DNA from: Baffinella frigidus
Lineage: Eukaryota; Cryptophyceae; Cryptomonadales; Baffinellaceae
Direction of reading: 5' to 3'
NCBI GenBank assembly: GCA_026770585.1
Contig: MU646401.1
Span: forward strand, 450,765 to 461,322
Length of the DNA: 10,558 nt
This document shows, piece by piece, positions 1-5,705 of this stretch. Position numbers and translations under genes: made by a program. The first letter of the stretch is position 1. The number at the start of each line of letters is the position of its first letter. A model generated the notes under the pieces. The model saw nothing but the letters and a program-made list of their open reading frames with translations, made no database searches and was not told the DNA's origin.

Positions 1-75
1 AGAGAGAGGGAGGGAGGGAGGGAGGGAGGGAGGGAGAGAGAGAGATAAAGAGGAAGAGAGAGCGAGAGCGGGAGC
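1..75. repeat. GA/GGGA-rich simple repeat
   Basis: Almost pure purine on the plus strand: GA and GGGA units, continuing with interruptions to about 82. It is directly followed at 82-98 by a short piece (ACCTTGGGCCAGA) also found at the other large GA tract (955-970). On the minus strand it would be a CT-rich polypyrimidine run such as precedes a 3' splice site. Confidence 0.9.
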
Positions 76-130
76 GCGAGACCTTGGGCCAGAGGGACCT
101 CTCTCCACACAGCGGGCTACCAAGGGATTA

Positions 131-149
131 TCGGGCTCTGAGAGCCCGA
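131..149. repeat. Short perfect hairpin
   Basis: Nine-base inverted repeat TCGGGCTCT / AGAGCCCGA around a single G. It lies in otherwise unassigned sequence and no function is visible. Confidence 0.7.
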
Positions 150-170
150 GTTTCCGATACCTTATGCGTA

Positions 171-216
171 GGAACCCCCCTGTGTCCCTACGGGTTGCCT
201 ACTGTAGGGTCCTAGG
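171..216 (+). repeat. Dispersed repeat, copy 1 (inverted partner at 6234-6280)
   Basis: About 46 bases match the reverse complement of 6234-6280 with a handful of substitutions. The shared core is TGTCCCTACGG, TTGCCTAC and GTAGGG. The core is itself weakly self-complementary (CCCTAC / GTAGGG). Two diverged copies 6 kb apart in opposite orientation suggest a dispersed mobile or foldback-type element. Neither copy has a coding frame of note. Confidence 0.75.
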
Positions 217-630
217 TCTTATCGCTTAAGGGTGTATTCGAAACCCCTTCGAAGTCCGCTGTGCGGGAGAGGTCCCGAAACCCGAGACCCGGGGTTCGGG
301 TCTACGCTGGACCTGAGGGTGGTCAATTCCAAAAGTCAACTCATCAGTAGGCGTGAGTCAACTTTTGGCAGAATGTACAGGATCCTGTACATTCTTCCCT
401 TGTGTCAACTTATGATTGCTCCCGGTCACGTCTAAAGTAGTACGAGGTTATTGGATGCACACACGCTCGCGCAGACCAGGCGAGAGGGGCTGGGCGGCAG
501 GAGGCTGGGAGGAGGCGTGCTTACGTGCAATAAACCGGAACCCCCACGGAGGCTATCCCTCAAGTGGCCGCGGGGTCAAAGTTGACCCCACAGAGGTCCT
601 AGGCAGGTCCTAGGGCCCTGCGGTGGGAGG
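217..630. other. Unassigned sequence between repeats
   Basis: I see no convincing gene here. Apart from the hairpins at 329-395, there is a perfect short stem GGGGTCAA/TTGACCCC at 572-589 and a doubled AGGTCCTAGG-type motif near 594-615. Open frames of about 65 codons on the plus strand have no protein-like composition or splice context. Confidence 0.5.
329..395. repeat. Paired inverted repeats with a 26-bp perfect palindrome
   Basis: Bases 370-395 form a perfect 26-bp palindrome centred on GGATCC (AGAATGTACAG and its complement). Immediately upstream, 329-343 and 354-368 form a second inverted repeat (CCAAAAGTCAACTCA against TGAGTCAACTTTTGG, two mismatches). Two adjacent hairpins suggest a small foldback element. 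No gene lies here. Confidence 0.8.
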
Positions 631-774
631 CTATGGGTCAACACACGTCTCTCTTTTTGAGCTGTTTGGGAGAAAGGCGTAGAACGGGTCCAGGCCAGAT
701 CGACTAAGACAGAGAGCTATCGTGTTGAGGAAGGGGGCGGGGCGGGAGGAGACGTTGGGCCAGATGCCGTAGTC
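631..774 (-). CDS. Possible 3'-terminal exon, unrecognised protein
   Basis: The minus-strand frame is open for 47 codons from the GA tract to a stop at 631-633. It begins DYGIWPNVSS and continues through RPAPFLNTIA, LSRSGLDPFYAFLP and RETCVDP. It has ordinary protein composition, unlike the low-complexity Ser/Leu translation of the GA tract beside it. Its first residues repeat the last residues (DYGIWPK) of the exon-like island at 959-1036, beyond the GA tract. Whether the true exon starts at the duplicated motif or at an internal acceptor (for example GATAG near 712-716, giving another frame) cannot be decided by eye. The family is not recognised. Confidence 0.3.
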   Translation of the reverse strand, partial: DYGIWPNVSSRPAPFLNTIALCLSRSGLDPFYAFLPNSSKRETCVDP

Positions 775-958
775 AGAGAGAGAGAGAGTCAGAGAGAGAG
801 AGAGAGGGAGGGAGGGAGGAAGGGAGGGAGAGAGAGAGCGGGGGAGAGAGAGAGCGGGAGAGGGAGAGCGAGGGAGCGAGAGCGGGAGAGAGCGAGAGCG
901 AGCGAGAGCGAGAGAGAGAGAGAGGGGGGGAGAGAGAGAGGGAGGGAGAGAGAGAGAC
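775..958. repeat. GA-rich tract, possible (CT)n intron of the minus strand
   Basis: About 180 bases of GA, GGGA and GCGAGA units. It is flanked by two copies of one exon-like motif: GTTGGGCCAGATGCCGTAGT on the left (about 754-773) and CTTGGGCCAGATGCCATAGT on the right (about 959-978). Read on the minus strand it follows AAG|GTCTCT, a possible 5' splice site, and it is a strong polypyrimidine run. No AG acceptor lies exactly at the left motif, so intron status is inference. Long open frames across it are only SLSLSL-type simple-repeat translation. Confidence 0.55.
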
Positions 959-1203
959 CTTGGGCCAGATGCCATAGTCCGGGTTACGCTGACCGCCCGC
1001 GTACCACGCCCCTCCAAACCCCGGCGCACACGGCACCTGTTGGCGTTTCGGGGTTAGCGTTGGTCTATGGTGATCAGGGTGACTCCCGACACGATGGCCA
1101 TCACCTACGGCAGGATCACACTCACGTACAGCATCAGCCCGATTATCATAGTCCCGAACATAGAGAAGGCCATGTGTGTGGCGCGCGCCACGCTAGTGAG
1201 GAG
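959..1203 (-). CDS. Two exon-like islands of a membrane-type protein (partial)
   Basis: Minus strand. The first island is 1203 to 1126 (26 codons, LLTSVARATH then MAFSMFGTMIIGLMLY, a hydrophobic probable membrane segment). It is preceded by TGTCCAG and followed by a textbook donor GTGAGT. After an 89-base gap comes 1036 to 959 (26 codons, VPCAPGFGGAWYAGG then QRNPDYGIWPK), preceded by CCAACAG and followed by GTCTCT. A CTAAC branch-point-like motif lies at 1053-1057, suitably placed before the acceptor. Both islands are exactly 78 bases and in phase 0, so joining them keeps frame. Without splicing the first frame hits TAG shortly after the donor. The family is not recognised. It could be an internal part of the minus-strand gene that begins at 5418, or a decayed fragment. 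Confidence 0.42.
976..1040. repeat. 65-bp duplicated exon edge, copy 1 (copy 2 at 1397-1461)
   Basis: Bases 976-1040 recur at 1397-1461 with about three substitutions. On the minus strand the copy contains the acceptor CAG plus most of the exon encoding VPCAPGFGGAWYAGG. The second copy is cut off just after NPD and abuts the TTTATGG array. Confidence 0.85.
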
Positions 1204-1237
1204 CTGGACACTAGCGCGCGCGCAGCATTATTGTGGG

Positions 1238-1372
1238 CTTAGGGTTTATGGTTTATGGTTTATGGTCCATGGTTCAGGGTTTATGGTTTATGGTCAATGG
1301 TTTGTGGTTTATGGCTTATGGTTTATGGTTTATGGTTTATGGTTTATGGTTTATGGTTTATGGTTTATGGTT
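1238..1372 (+). repeat. TTTATGG heptamer array 1
   Basis: Tandem seven-base units, mainly TTTATGG with interspersed TTTAGGG-, TTCAGGG- and TCCATGG-type variants. The last roughly 55 bases are nearly uninterrupted. The unit is one substitution from the telomere heptamer TTTAGGG. The G-rich strand is the plus strand. The open frames across it (VYGLWFM repeats) are artefacts of the repeat. Confidence 0.9.
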
Positions 1373-1396
1373 GAGAGCGTAGGGTTGCAGAGGAGG

Positions 1397-1461
1397 AGTC
1401 CGGGTTGCGCTGGCCGCCCGCGTACCACGCCCCTACAAACCCCGGCGCACACGGCACCTGT
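1397..1461. repeat. Duplicated exon edge, copy 2 of 976-1040
   Basis: A near-identical second copy of the acceptor and exon start at 976-1036, preceded on the minus strand by AAACAG rather than CCAACAG. It lacks the end of the exon and its donor. It lies upstream, in minus-strand order, of the membrane-segment island at 1126-1203, so it looks like a displaced duplicate rather than a working exon. Confidence 0.8.
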
Positions 1462-1597
1462 TTATTATTATTTATTTATTATTATTTATTTATTATTTGT
1501 TGTTCATTGTGTATAGGTGATTCTTTCTTGTTTATTTAATTATTGTTTATCTTTATGATTTGTTATGATCATTATTATTATTATCATTTGTTATTTG
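1462..1597. repeat. AT-rich TTATTA/TTTA simple-sequence patch
   Basis: About 135 bases of TTATTATTTA-type sequence, interrupted once by a short mixed stretch. Composition changes abruptly at both ends: a GC-rich exon copy on the left, G-rich telomere-like repeats on the right. No gene is present. Confidence 0.85.
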
Positions 1598-1863
1598 GGG
1601 TTTAGGGGCACCTGCCCAGAGGCGCGCAGCAGGGTTTAGGGCTCAGGGTTCAGGGTTTAGGGTTTGGGGTTGAGGGCTTATGGTCCAGGGTTTATGATTT
1701 AGGGTTGAGGGTTTGAGGTGTGGGGTTCGGGGTTTGGGGTTTGGGGTTTATGGTTTATGGTTTATGGTTTATGGTTTATGGTTTATGGTTTATGGTTTAT
1801 GGTTTGGGGTTTATGGTTTATGGTTTATGGTTTATAATTTATGGTCTATGGTTCAGGGCTCAG
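1598..1863 (+). repeat. Mixed TTTAGGG / TTTATGG heptamer array 2
   Basis: It begins with degenerate TTTAGGG, TTCAGGG and TTTGGGG units. From 1745 it becomes a nearly pure TTTATGG array, broken at about 1803 by one TTTGGGG unit. A short motif CCAGAGGCGCGCAGCAGG at 1616-1633 recurs with three changes at 1868-1885, bracketing the array as a direct repeat. There is no gene; the open frames are repeat translation. Confidence 0.88.
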
Positions 1864-1885
1864 GGTTCCAGAGGGGTGCAGCAGG

Positions 1886-2158
1886 AGTTACAAGAACATG
1901 TACACGCCATGCCACAGGCTCCGTTGGGAGGACACTCAACCCGCGGCGAAACACTGCGCGGGCGCAGGGGGGGGGAAGGGGGGGGCGGTGGCTCCAAACC
2001 TCACACGCTCCAAACCCGGGGCGCAACGGTGGACGGTATCAGGGTTGAGGGAGTAGGGTGCAGGGTGTGCGGGGCGGGGGTGGACCATCTGGGTGCCCCA
2101 ATATGACCCCCTGGCCACCTAAGGGAGACCACCAAGCCACGGCGGGAAACACACTTAC
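1886..2158. other. Unassigned sequence, probable intron of the minus strand
   Basis: It contains a run of G around 1968-1986 and a second copy (2082-2100) of a motif inside the exon at 2159-2397 (GGACCATCTGGGTGCCCCA on the plus strand, also at 2274-2292). Next to the donor at 2158 there is a possible acceptor CTCCCTTAG at about 2119, which would make an intron of only 40 bases. The sequence after it reads into proline-rich low-complexity protein, so I do not call an exon. Confidence 0.4.
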
Positions 2159-2397
2159 AATCGATGTTCTGCAGATGCGTCGAAAGTAAAGCCCTTCTGA
2201 TGGTCGCGATCTGGATCACTCAATTTCAGGCTTGCGAGCAACAGTGAAGAGGCACGGACGGGAGGGGGGCGGAGGACCATCTGGGTGCCCCACTGGCACC
2301 ACTCCCGCTTGACGTTGTCGTCCTGGCCATCATCGGGCGCCCCCTTCGCCTCCTTGAACCCACCCTGCGATTCCCCTGCCTGCTCCCACGTCTCCGT
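2159..2397 (-). CDS. Internal exon, unrecognised hydrophilic protein segment
   Basis: Minus strand. The exon starts after CCCGGCAG (acceptor at 2398-2400) and ends at a consensus donor GTAAGT (2153-2158). It is 239 bases: 79 codons plus two bases, so it leaves in phase 2. The translation opens TETWEQAGESQGGFKEAKGA, continues PDDGQDDNVKREWCQWGTQM, and ends with SDPDRDHQKGFTFDASAEHR. Composition is charged and varied with one short Leu-rich stretch, as in a soluble domain. The same frame meets a TGA about 12 bases upstream of the acceptor, so a splice is needed. The first 70-odd bases plus the acceptor are duplicated at 2691-2774. The family is not recognised. It may belong to the gene starting at 5418. 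Confidence 0.45.
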
Positions 2398-2433
2398 CTG
2401 CCGGGGATTTCATCATTCAACTGTTGTAATATC

Positions 2434-2547
2434 AAAGTTTCTGGCAATGAAATTTACTACACAGAATGAGTTTTACTAGTAATGTTAAAGCATTCGTGTA
2501 GTAATTTCCATTGGATCCCAAGGTTTTAAATTAAAACCGTTTTCATG
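2434..2547 (+). mobile_element. Foldback element, CTGGCAA family, copy 1 (truncated)
   Basis: The inner inverted repeat is CTGGCAATGAAATTTACTAC with TAGTAATTTCCATTGG, surrounding CTAGTAATGTTAAAGCATT. It is closely similar to 7617-7755 in the same orientation. The right flank (TTTTAAATTAAAACCG) matches that copy, but the left outer arm is missing, so this copy is truncated. It is followed at 2550-2558 by GATTGCAG, while the related copy is followed by ATCTGGCAG; both resemble 3' splice sites. No transposase is encoded. Confidence 0.8.
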
Positions 2548-2577
2548 TGAGATTGCAGCGTTGATAACACAGGAGTA

Positions 2578-2910
2578 ATTGACCACCACCCACAGCGTTA
2601 ATTGACCATCAATTCACTCATTTGTGTTGACCATCAATTCCATCATTTGGAATTGGAACACGCTGCGTTGGCAATCAATTCACGCTGCATGGCCATCATC
2701 CGGCGCCCCCTTCTCGCCTTCTGGAACCCGCCCTGCGATTCCCCCGCCTGCTCCCAAGTCTCCGTCTGCAGGGGGGTAACAAGGGTTGATTGACCATCAA
2801 TTCGCTGCGTTGACCATCAAGTCACGCTGCTGCTTGACATTGTTAGGATTGCCAAACAGCAGGGCCCGTTGATTGACCATCAATTCACTCTGCGTTGAAC
2901 ATCAAGCAGG
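2578..2910. repeat. Irregular repeats of a TTGACCATCAATTC motif
   Basis: The unit TTGACCATCAATTC, often followed by ACTCTGCG or GCTGCG, recurs in about eight more or less diverged copies, for example at 2603, 2627, 2788, 2809, 2873 and 2894. Between them lies the exon-edge duplicate at 2691-2774. On the minus strand the units read as (Q/R)(E/D)LMVN fragments such as QRDLMVNAA, and the segment around 2805-2890 is open as MVNQRALLFGNPNNVKQQ. The repeats may therefore derive from an exon start. Spacing is irregular, so this is not a CRISPR array. Confidence 0.65.
2691..2774. repeat. Duplicated exon edge, copy 2 of 2325-2406
   Basis: About 82-84 bases match 2325-2406. On the minus strand the copy carries an acceptor (CCCCTGCAG) and the exon start TETWEQAGESQGGF. 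A net two-base insertion relative to the other copy then shifts the frame. It looks like a non-functional duplicate of the start of the 2159-2397 exon. Confidence 0.85.
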
Positions 2911-2947
2911 ACCCAAAAAGACGATTTGGTCGCCCACTGAGGGCTGG

Positions 2948-3200
2948 TAGGGTTTGGGGTTTAGGTTTCAGGTTTTAGGTTTCGGGTTCAGGGTTGGTGG
3001 AGGGGTCTAGGGTTTAGGGCTTAGGGCTTAGGGTTTAGGGTTGGTGAGAGGGGTTTAGGGGTTAGGGTTTAGGGTTTAGGGTTTAGGGTTTAGGTTTTGG
3101 GGTTTAGGGTTTAGGGGTCAAGGTTGGTGGGAGGGGTTTAGGGTTTGGGGTTTAGGGTTTAGGGTTCAGGGTTTAGGGTTAAATTTTTAGGGTTTAGGGT
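2948..3200 (+). repeat. Degenerate TTTAGGG telomere-type array
   Basis: Dozens of seven-base units, mostly TTTAGGG, with TTTGGGG, TTCAGGG and GTTAGGG variants. A longer period is superimposed: GGTTGGTGGGAGGGG recurs near 2994, 3040 and 3123. The G-rich strand is plus. Degeneracy and the flanking genes indicate an interstitial or subtelomeric array rather than the chromosome tip. Confidence 0.9.
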
Positions 3201-3207
3201 TGAGAAC

Positions 3208-3265
3208 CTTTTCGGGGTGGCCGCGCTTATCGACGAAGACCACGTTCCCCTCGCGGTTCACAAAC
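3208..3265 (-). CDS. Exon-like island inside telomere-type repeats
   Basis: A 58-base non-repetitive segment interrupts the heptamer array. On the minus strand it follows AAACCAG and reads FVNREGNVVFVDKRGHPEK, then GTTCTC as a possible donor. It uses one base plus 19 codons. GC-rich third positions and a varied composition make coding origin plausible, and both neighbours are pure repeat. The phrase NREGNVVFVDKRG loosely resembles GTFDKQGNFK at the start of the second exon of the gene at 4585-5418, which may be chance. The family is not recognised. It could also be a stray exon fragment. Confidence 0.32.
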
Positions 3266-3269
3266 CTGG

Positions 3270-3405
3270 TTTCGGGTTCAGGGTTACGGGTTTAGGGTTC
3301 AGGGTTAGGGTTACGGGTTAGGGTTTAGGGTTTATAGTTCAGGGTTTAGGGTTCAGGGTTCAGGGTTCAGGGTTTAGGGTTTAGGGTTTAGGGTTTAGGG
3401 TTTCA
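3270..3405 (+). repeat. TTTAGGG / TTCAGGG array
   Basis: Continuation of the telomere-type heptamers with TTCAGGG and GTTACGG variants, ending in a short pure TTTAGGG run at about 3372-3402. Confidence 0.88.
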
Positions 3406-3440
3406 GTGGCGAGGTTTTGTTTTTAGTGTTGGGAGGTTGG

Positions 3441-3625
3441 TGGAGGGGTTTCGGGTTTCGGGTTTCGGGTGTCGGGTTTCGGGTGCAGGGTGTAGGGTTC
3501 AGGGTTGAAACTTCAGGCACGAACCGCTTGGTCTTCCCGCCAACCCGGGTTTCGGGTTTTAGAGTTTCAGGTTCCGGGTTCCGGGTTTCGGTTTTCGGGT
3601 TTTCGATTTCGGGTTTCGGGGTACC
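3441..3625 (+). repeat. TTTCGGG-variant heptamer array
   Basis: Units are mainly TTTCGGG with TTCCGGG and TTCAGGG variants. They are interrupted at about 3507-3545 by a unique segment that reads on the minus strand as VGGKTKRFVPEV. The local switch of variant (A to C at the fourth base of the unit) suggests expansion in blocks. Confidence 0.85.
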
Positions 3626-3665
3626 GCTGGGGCTTCCCGCCAGCCTCGCCGTAGACGATCATCCC
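3622..3665 (-). CDS. Exon-like start GMIVYGEAGG, first of three copies
   Basis: On the minus strand, after GATCGACAG (a good acceptor), the frame reads GMIVYGEAGGKPQRYP. The same acceptor and exon start recur at 4175 (GMIVYGEAGGSYRWGF) and 4467 (GMIVYGEAGRSYRCY). At 4564 only the acceptor and a few bases remain. The copies diverge after about ten codons, and the frame soon runs into repeats or stops. At most one copy can be a working exon; the others are duplicated exon edges. The protein is not recognised. Confidence 0.35.
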
Positions 3666-3940
3666 CTGTCGATCGAGGCGGGGGGGTTAGGGCTCAGGGT
3701 GCACTCAGGCTTCGGCGGAACGTGAGGGCAGAAAAGACGTTGGAGCGACGCGAGGGCAGACAGGACGAAACGTGAGGGCTGAAAGGACGTGGGAGCGACG
3801 CCCCTTCCCGCACTACGCCTCACCGTTCCGTGGTCGGGTTAGGGCTTAGGGTGCACTCGGGCTTCGACGCGAGGGCAGACGGGACGTGAGGGCTGAAAGA
3901 AAGCCCTCACGTCGAGCGGTAATAGCTGTTATCCCTAAAC

Positions 3941-4009
3941 CGTTTGTCCTGGAGGTCCTGCGCTAAGTTCCGCGCATACTGTTTGTCCTGGAGGTCCTGC
4001 GCTAAGTTC
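3941..4009 (-). CDS. Exon-like island with an internal tandem duplication
   Basis: Minus strand, after the strong acceptor CTTTTCAG. The frame reads NLAQDLQDKQYAR and then again NLAQDLQDKRF before the telomere-like GTTTAGGG. The DNA is a 30-base unit (3942-3971 and 3981-4010), identical in both copies and offset by 39 bases, so the duplication keeps frame. The acidic/amide-rich phrase could be helical. The limits of the exon and the family are unknown. The linker between copies contains GTATGC, which could act as a donor. Confidence 0.33.
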
Positions 4010-4584
4010 CTGAAAAGACGTTGGAGCGACGTGAGGGCAGACAGGACGTGAGGACTGAAAGAACGCCCTCATGTCGAGCGGTAATAGCTGTTATCCCTAA
4101 ACCCTAACCCCCCCAAAACTCTTAACGGAAGCCCCAGCGGTAACTCCCGCCAGCCTCGCCGTAGACGATCATCCCCTGCCGATCGAGGCGGGGGGGTTAG
4201 GGTTCATGGTTAGGGCGTAGGGGGCACTCGGGCTTCTGCCCTCTCGTCCCTTCCCGCACTACGCCTCAACGTTCCGTGGTCGGGTTAGGGCTCAGGGTGC
4301 ACTCGGGCTTCGACGTGAGGCAGAGCGTGCGGGCAGAAAGGACGTGCGGGCGACGTGAGGGCAGAAAGGGGTGTATGTAGGGTAGGGCGTAGGCTGTAGG
4401 GTTCATGTTTTGTTTTCGAGCGGTAACAGCGGTAACTCCTGCCAGCCTCGCCGTAGACGATCATCCCCTGTCGATCGAGGCGAGGGGCGGAGTAGGGATT
4501 AGGGATTAGGAATTATGGTTTGGGGTTTAGGGTTCAGGGATTGAGGGTTCAGGGTTTAGGTCCCCTGTCGATCGAGGAGGGGGG

Positions 4585-5418
4585 TTAGGGTTCCGGGTGC
4601 ACCCGGGCTTGTGCCCTCACGTCCCTTCCCGCACTACGCCTCAACGTTCCGTGGTCGTGCTGTGTGACCAACAGCGGCTGCGTCCAAACGAGGAAACGAG
4701 GCCGAGGCGGGAGGAGGGGTGCCTTGCTGTTGACGCGCCAGTGCGCGCCAGCGGCAGCAGCCTTCGTGCGGCGGTTCCAGCGGCGGCGCACCCCCGCGTT
4801 GAAGGTGTGCTCCTCCATCTTGAAGTTCCCCTGCTTGTCGAACGTGCCGACGGTGTTCCGCGTCTGCGCGGGGCGTGCCGCAAGTCACCAGGCCGCCATG
4901 GACGAGGAATGTTCTTCTGGGCGACAAAGGCGAGCAACGCTGGCTGATGAACGCTGTTATCTTGCTGCCACTACGTCCGCATTGGAGCCAGCCGGTCGGC
5001 GCGGTCAATGTCAGCTGCTGGAGGGGGCCTGGCTGGACCGTTGCTAGCAAAGCATGGAAGGAGAGGAGGCGGCACTCACATCGTACTTCGGCTCAAGCGA
5101 GCCCTCAAGCGAGCCCAGAACACCAGCAACCGCCGCCATGTCCATCGGGTTGGTGTTGTTCTGCGGAGGTGGGTTCTCCCAATCCACATCAAACCCCCCA
5201 AGATTCCTTTTCCAAGCCCCAGGAACTGGGCCTTTCGCCTTCTCCGCCTCATCCTCCCCGTCTTTCTCTTCAAGCATATCAGAGAAAGCAAGAGCCGTCT
5301 GACGCGCGTGGACCGCCAGCAGCTCGCCACGCGGCGTGGCGCTGCGCGGAGTGGCGAGCACCAGCAGCAGGCACAGCGCCGCCAGCGCCGCCGCCACAGA
5401 GGCCTGGAACCGCAGCAT
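4585..5418 (-). CDS. Two-exon gene: secreted or organelle-targeted protein of unknown family
   Basis: Exon 1 runs from ATG at 5418 to 5080 (113 codons) and ends at GAT|GTGAGT. The intron (5079-4864, 216 bases) ends in CGCGCAG. Exon 2 runs from 4863 to a stop at 4585. Both junctions are phase 0, giving about 205 residues. The N-terminus (MLRFQASVAAALAALCLLLV, then LATPRSATPRG) is a clear signal peptide or membrane anchor. An acidic stretch follows (EEKDGEDEAEKAK), then WKRNLGGFDVDWENPPPQNN. Exon 2 begins TRNTVGTFDKQGNFKMEEHT and has a basic part (VRRRWNRRTK). In a photosynthetic lineage with complex plastids such a leader could start a plastid-targeting presequence, but nothing proves that. 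The start was chosen for the signal peptide and a purine at -3 (GAGATG). The last 30 or so residues overlap the satellite, so the true 3' end may lie further left. Confidence 0.55.
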
Positions 5419-5705
5419 CTCGCCAAAACACGGCCTTTCGCCCTGCCCAAACAACCAAACCTCCCAGGTTCTGCCGCAGAAGGCTCGCCCAACTCCCCCT
5501 TGCGGCTTTTCGCCTTGCCGCCACAAGTTGACAACAGTGGACTTAAAACGCCAAAGTTGCCGGTTTGTTGACATTGACCGATAAGATCTGGGCCCTCTCC
5601 AAGAGCTGGGTTCTCCTCTCCAAGAGCACCTGCAGTTGTCCTGGGGTATCCTGCAGGGAACTCGTTCCAAGGTTGCAAATCACGGCGTTGTTTTTGGCCG
5701 AGAAG
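5419..5705. promoter_or_regulatory. Divergent intergenic region
   Basis: 287 bases separate the starts of two divergently oriented genes, so both promoters should lie here. I see no TATA box. A 21-base tandem duplication with CCTCTCCAAGAGC is at 5594-5606 and 5615-5627. GTTGACA occurs at 5526-5532 and TGTTGACATT at 5567-5576. The plus-strand frame is open upstream of the 5706 start back to an ATG at 5565, so part of this region could instead encode the N-terminus of that gene. Confidence 0.4.

Larger units (their letters stand above)
3622..4596. repeat. Complex satellite with nested repeats
   Basis: Several blocks recur within one kilobase. Block a is GCCTCGCCGTAGACGATC followed by ATCCCCTG and CGATCGAGGCG, at about 3640, 4150 and 4443, with a stub at 4561. 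Block b is CCCGCACTACGCCTCA then CGTTCCGTGGTCGGGTTAGG, at about 3807, 4254 and 4627. Block c is GTGAGGGCAGA-type units spaced through 3715-4060 and 4310-4370. Block d is TCGAGCGGTAATAGCTGTTA at 3912 and 4074. Heptamers lie between the blocks. The last copy of block b runs into the second exon of the minus-strand gene at 4585-5418, so part of the satellite derives from that gene or invades it. Confidence 0.88.

Noticed and set aside
631-1036. Long minus-strand open frames rich in Ser, Leu, Pro and Arg across the GA tract
   Set aside because: They are translation of a dinucleotide-type repeat. Only the ends outside the tract have protein-like composition.
1067-2106. Plus-strand open frames of 110-150 codons with VYGLWFM repeats
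   Set aside because: Pure translation of the TTTATGG array. A seven-base unit stays open in all three phases by chance, and the non-repeat parts have no splice or composition support.
2578-2910. CRISPR-like array of TTGACCATCAATTC
   Set aside because: Spacing is irregular, the repeat is short and diverged, no cas genes are present, and the setting is eukaryotic.
2948-3405. A true chromosome end
   Set aside because: The heptamers are degenerate, non-terminal and flanked on both sides by gene-like sequence, so they are interstitial or subtelomeric.
4634-5678. Several overlapping open frames of 130-218 codons on both strands between 4634 and 5678
   Set aside because: GC-rich shadow frames of the spliced minus-strand gene. 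They are Arg/Pro/Ala-rich and lack coherent splice sites.
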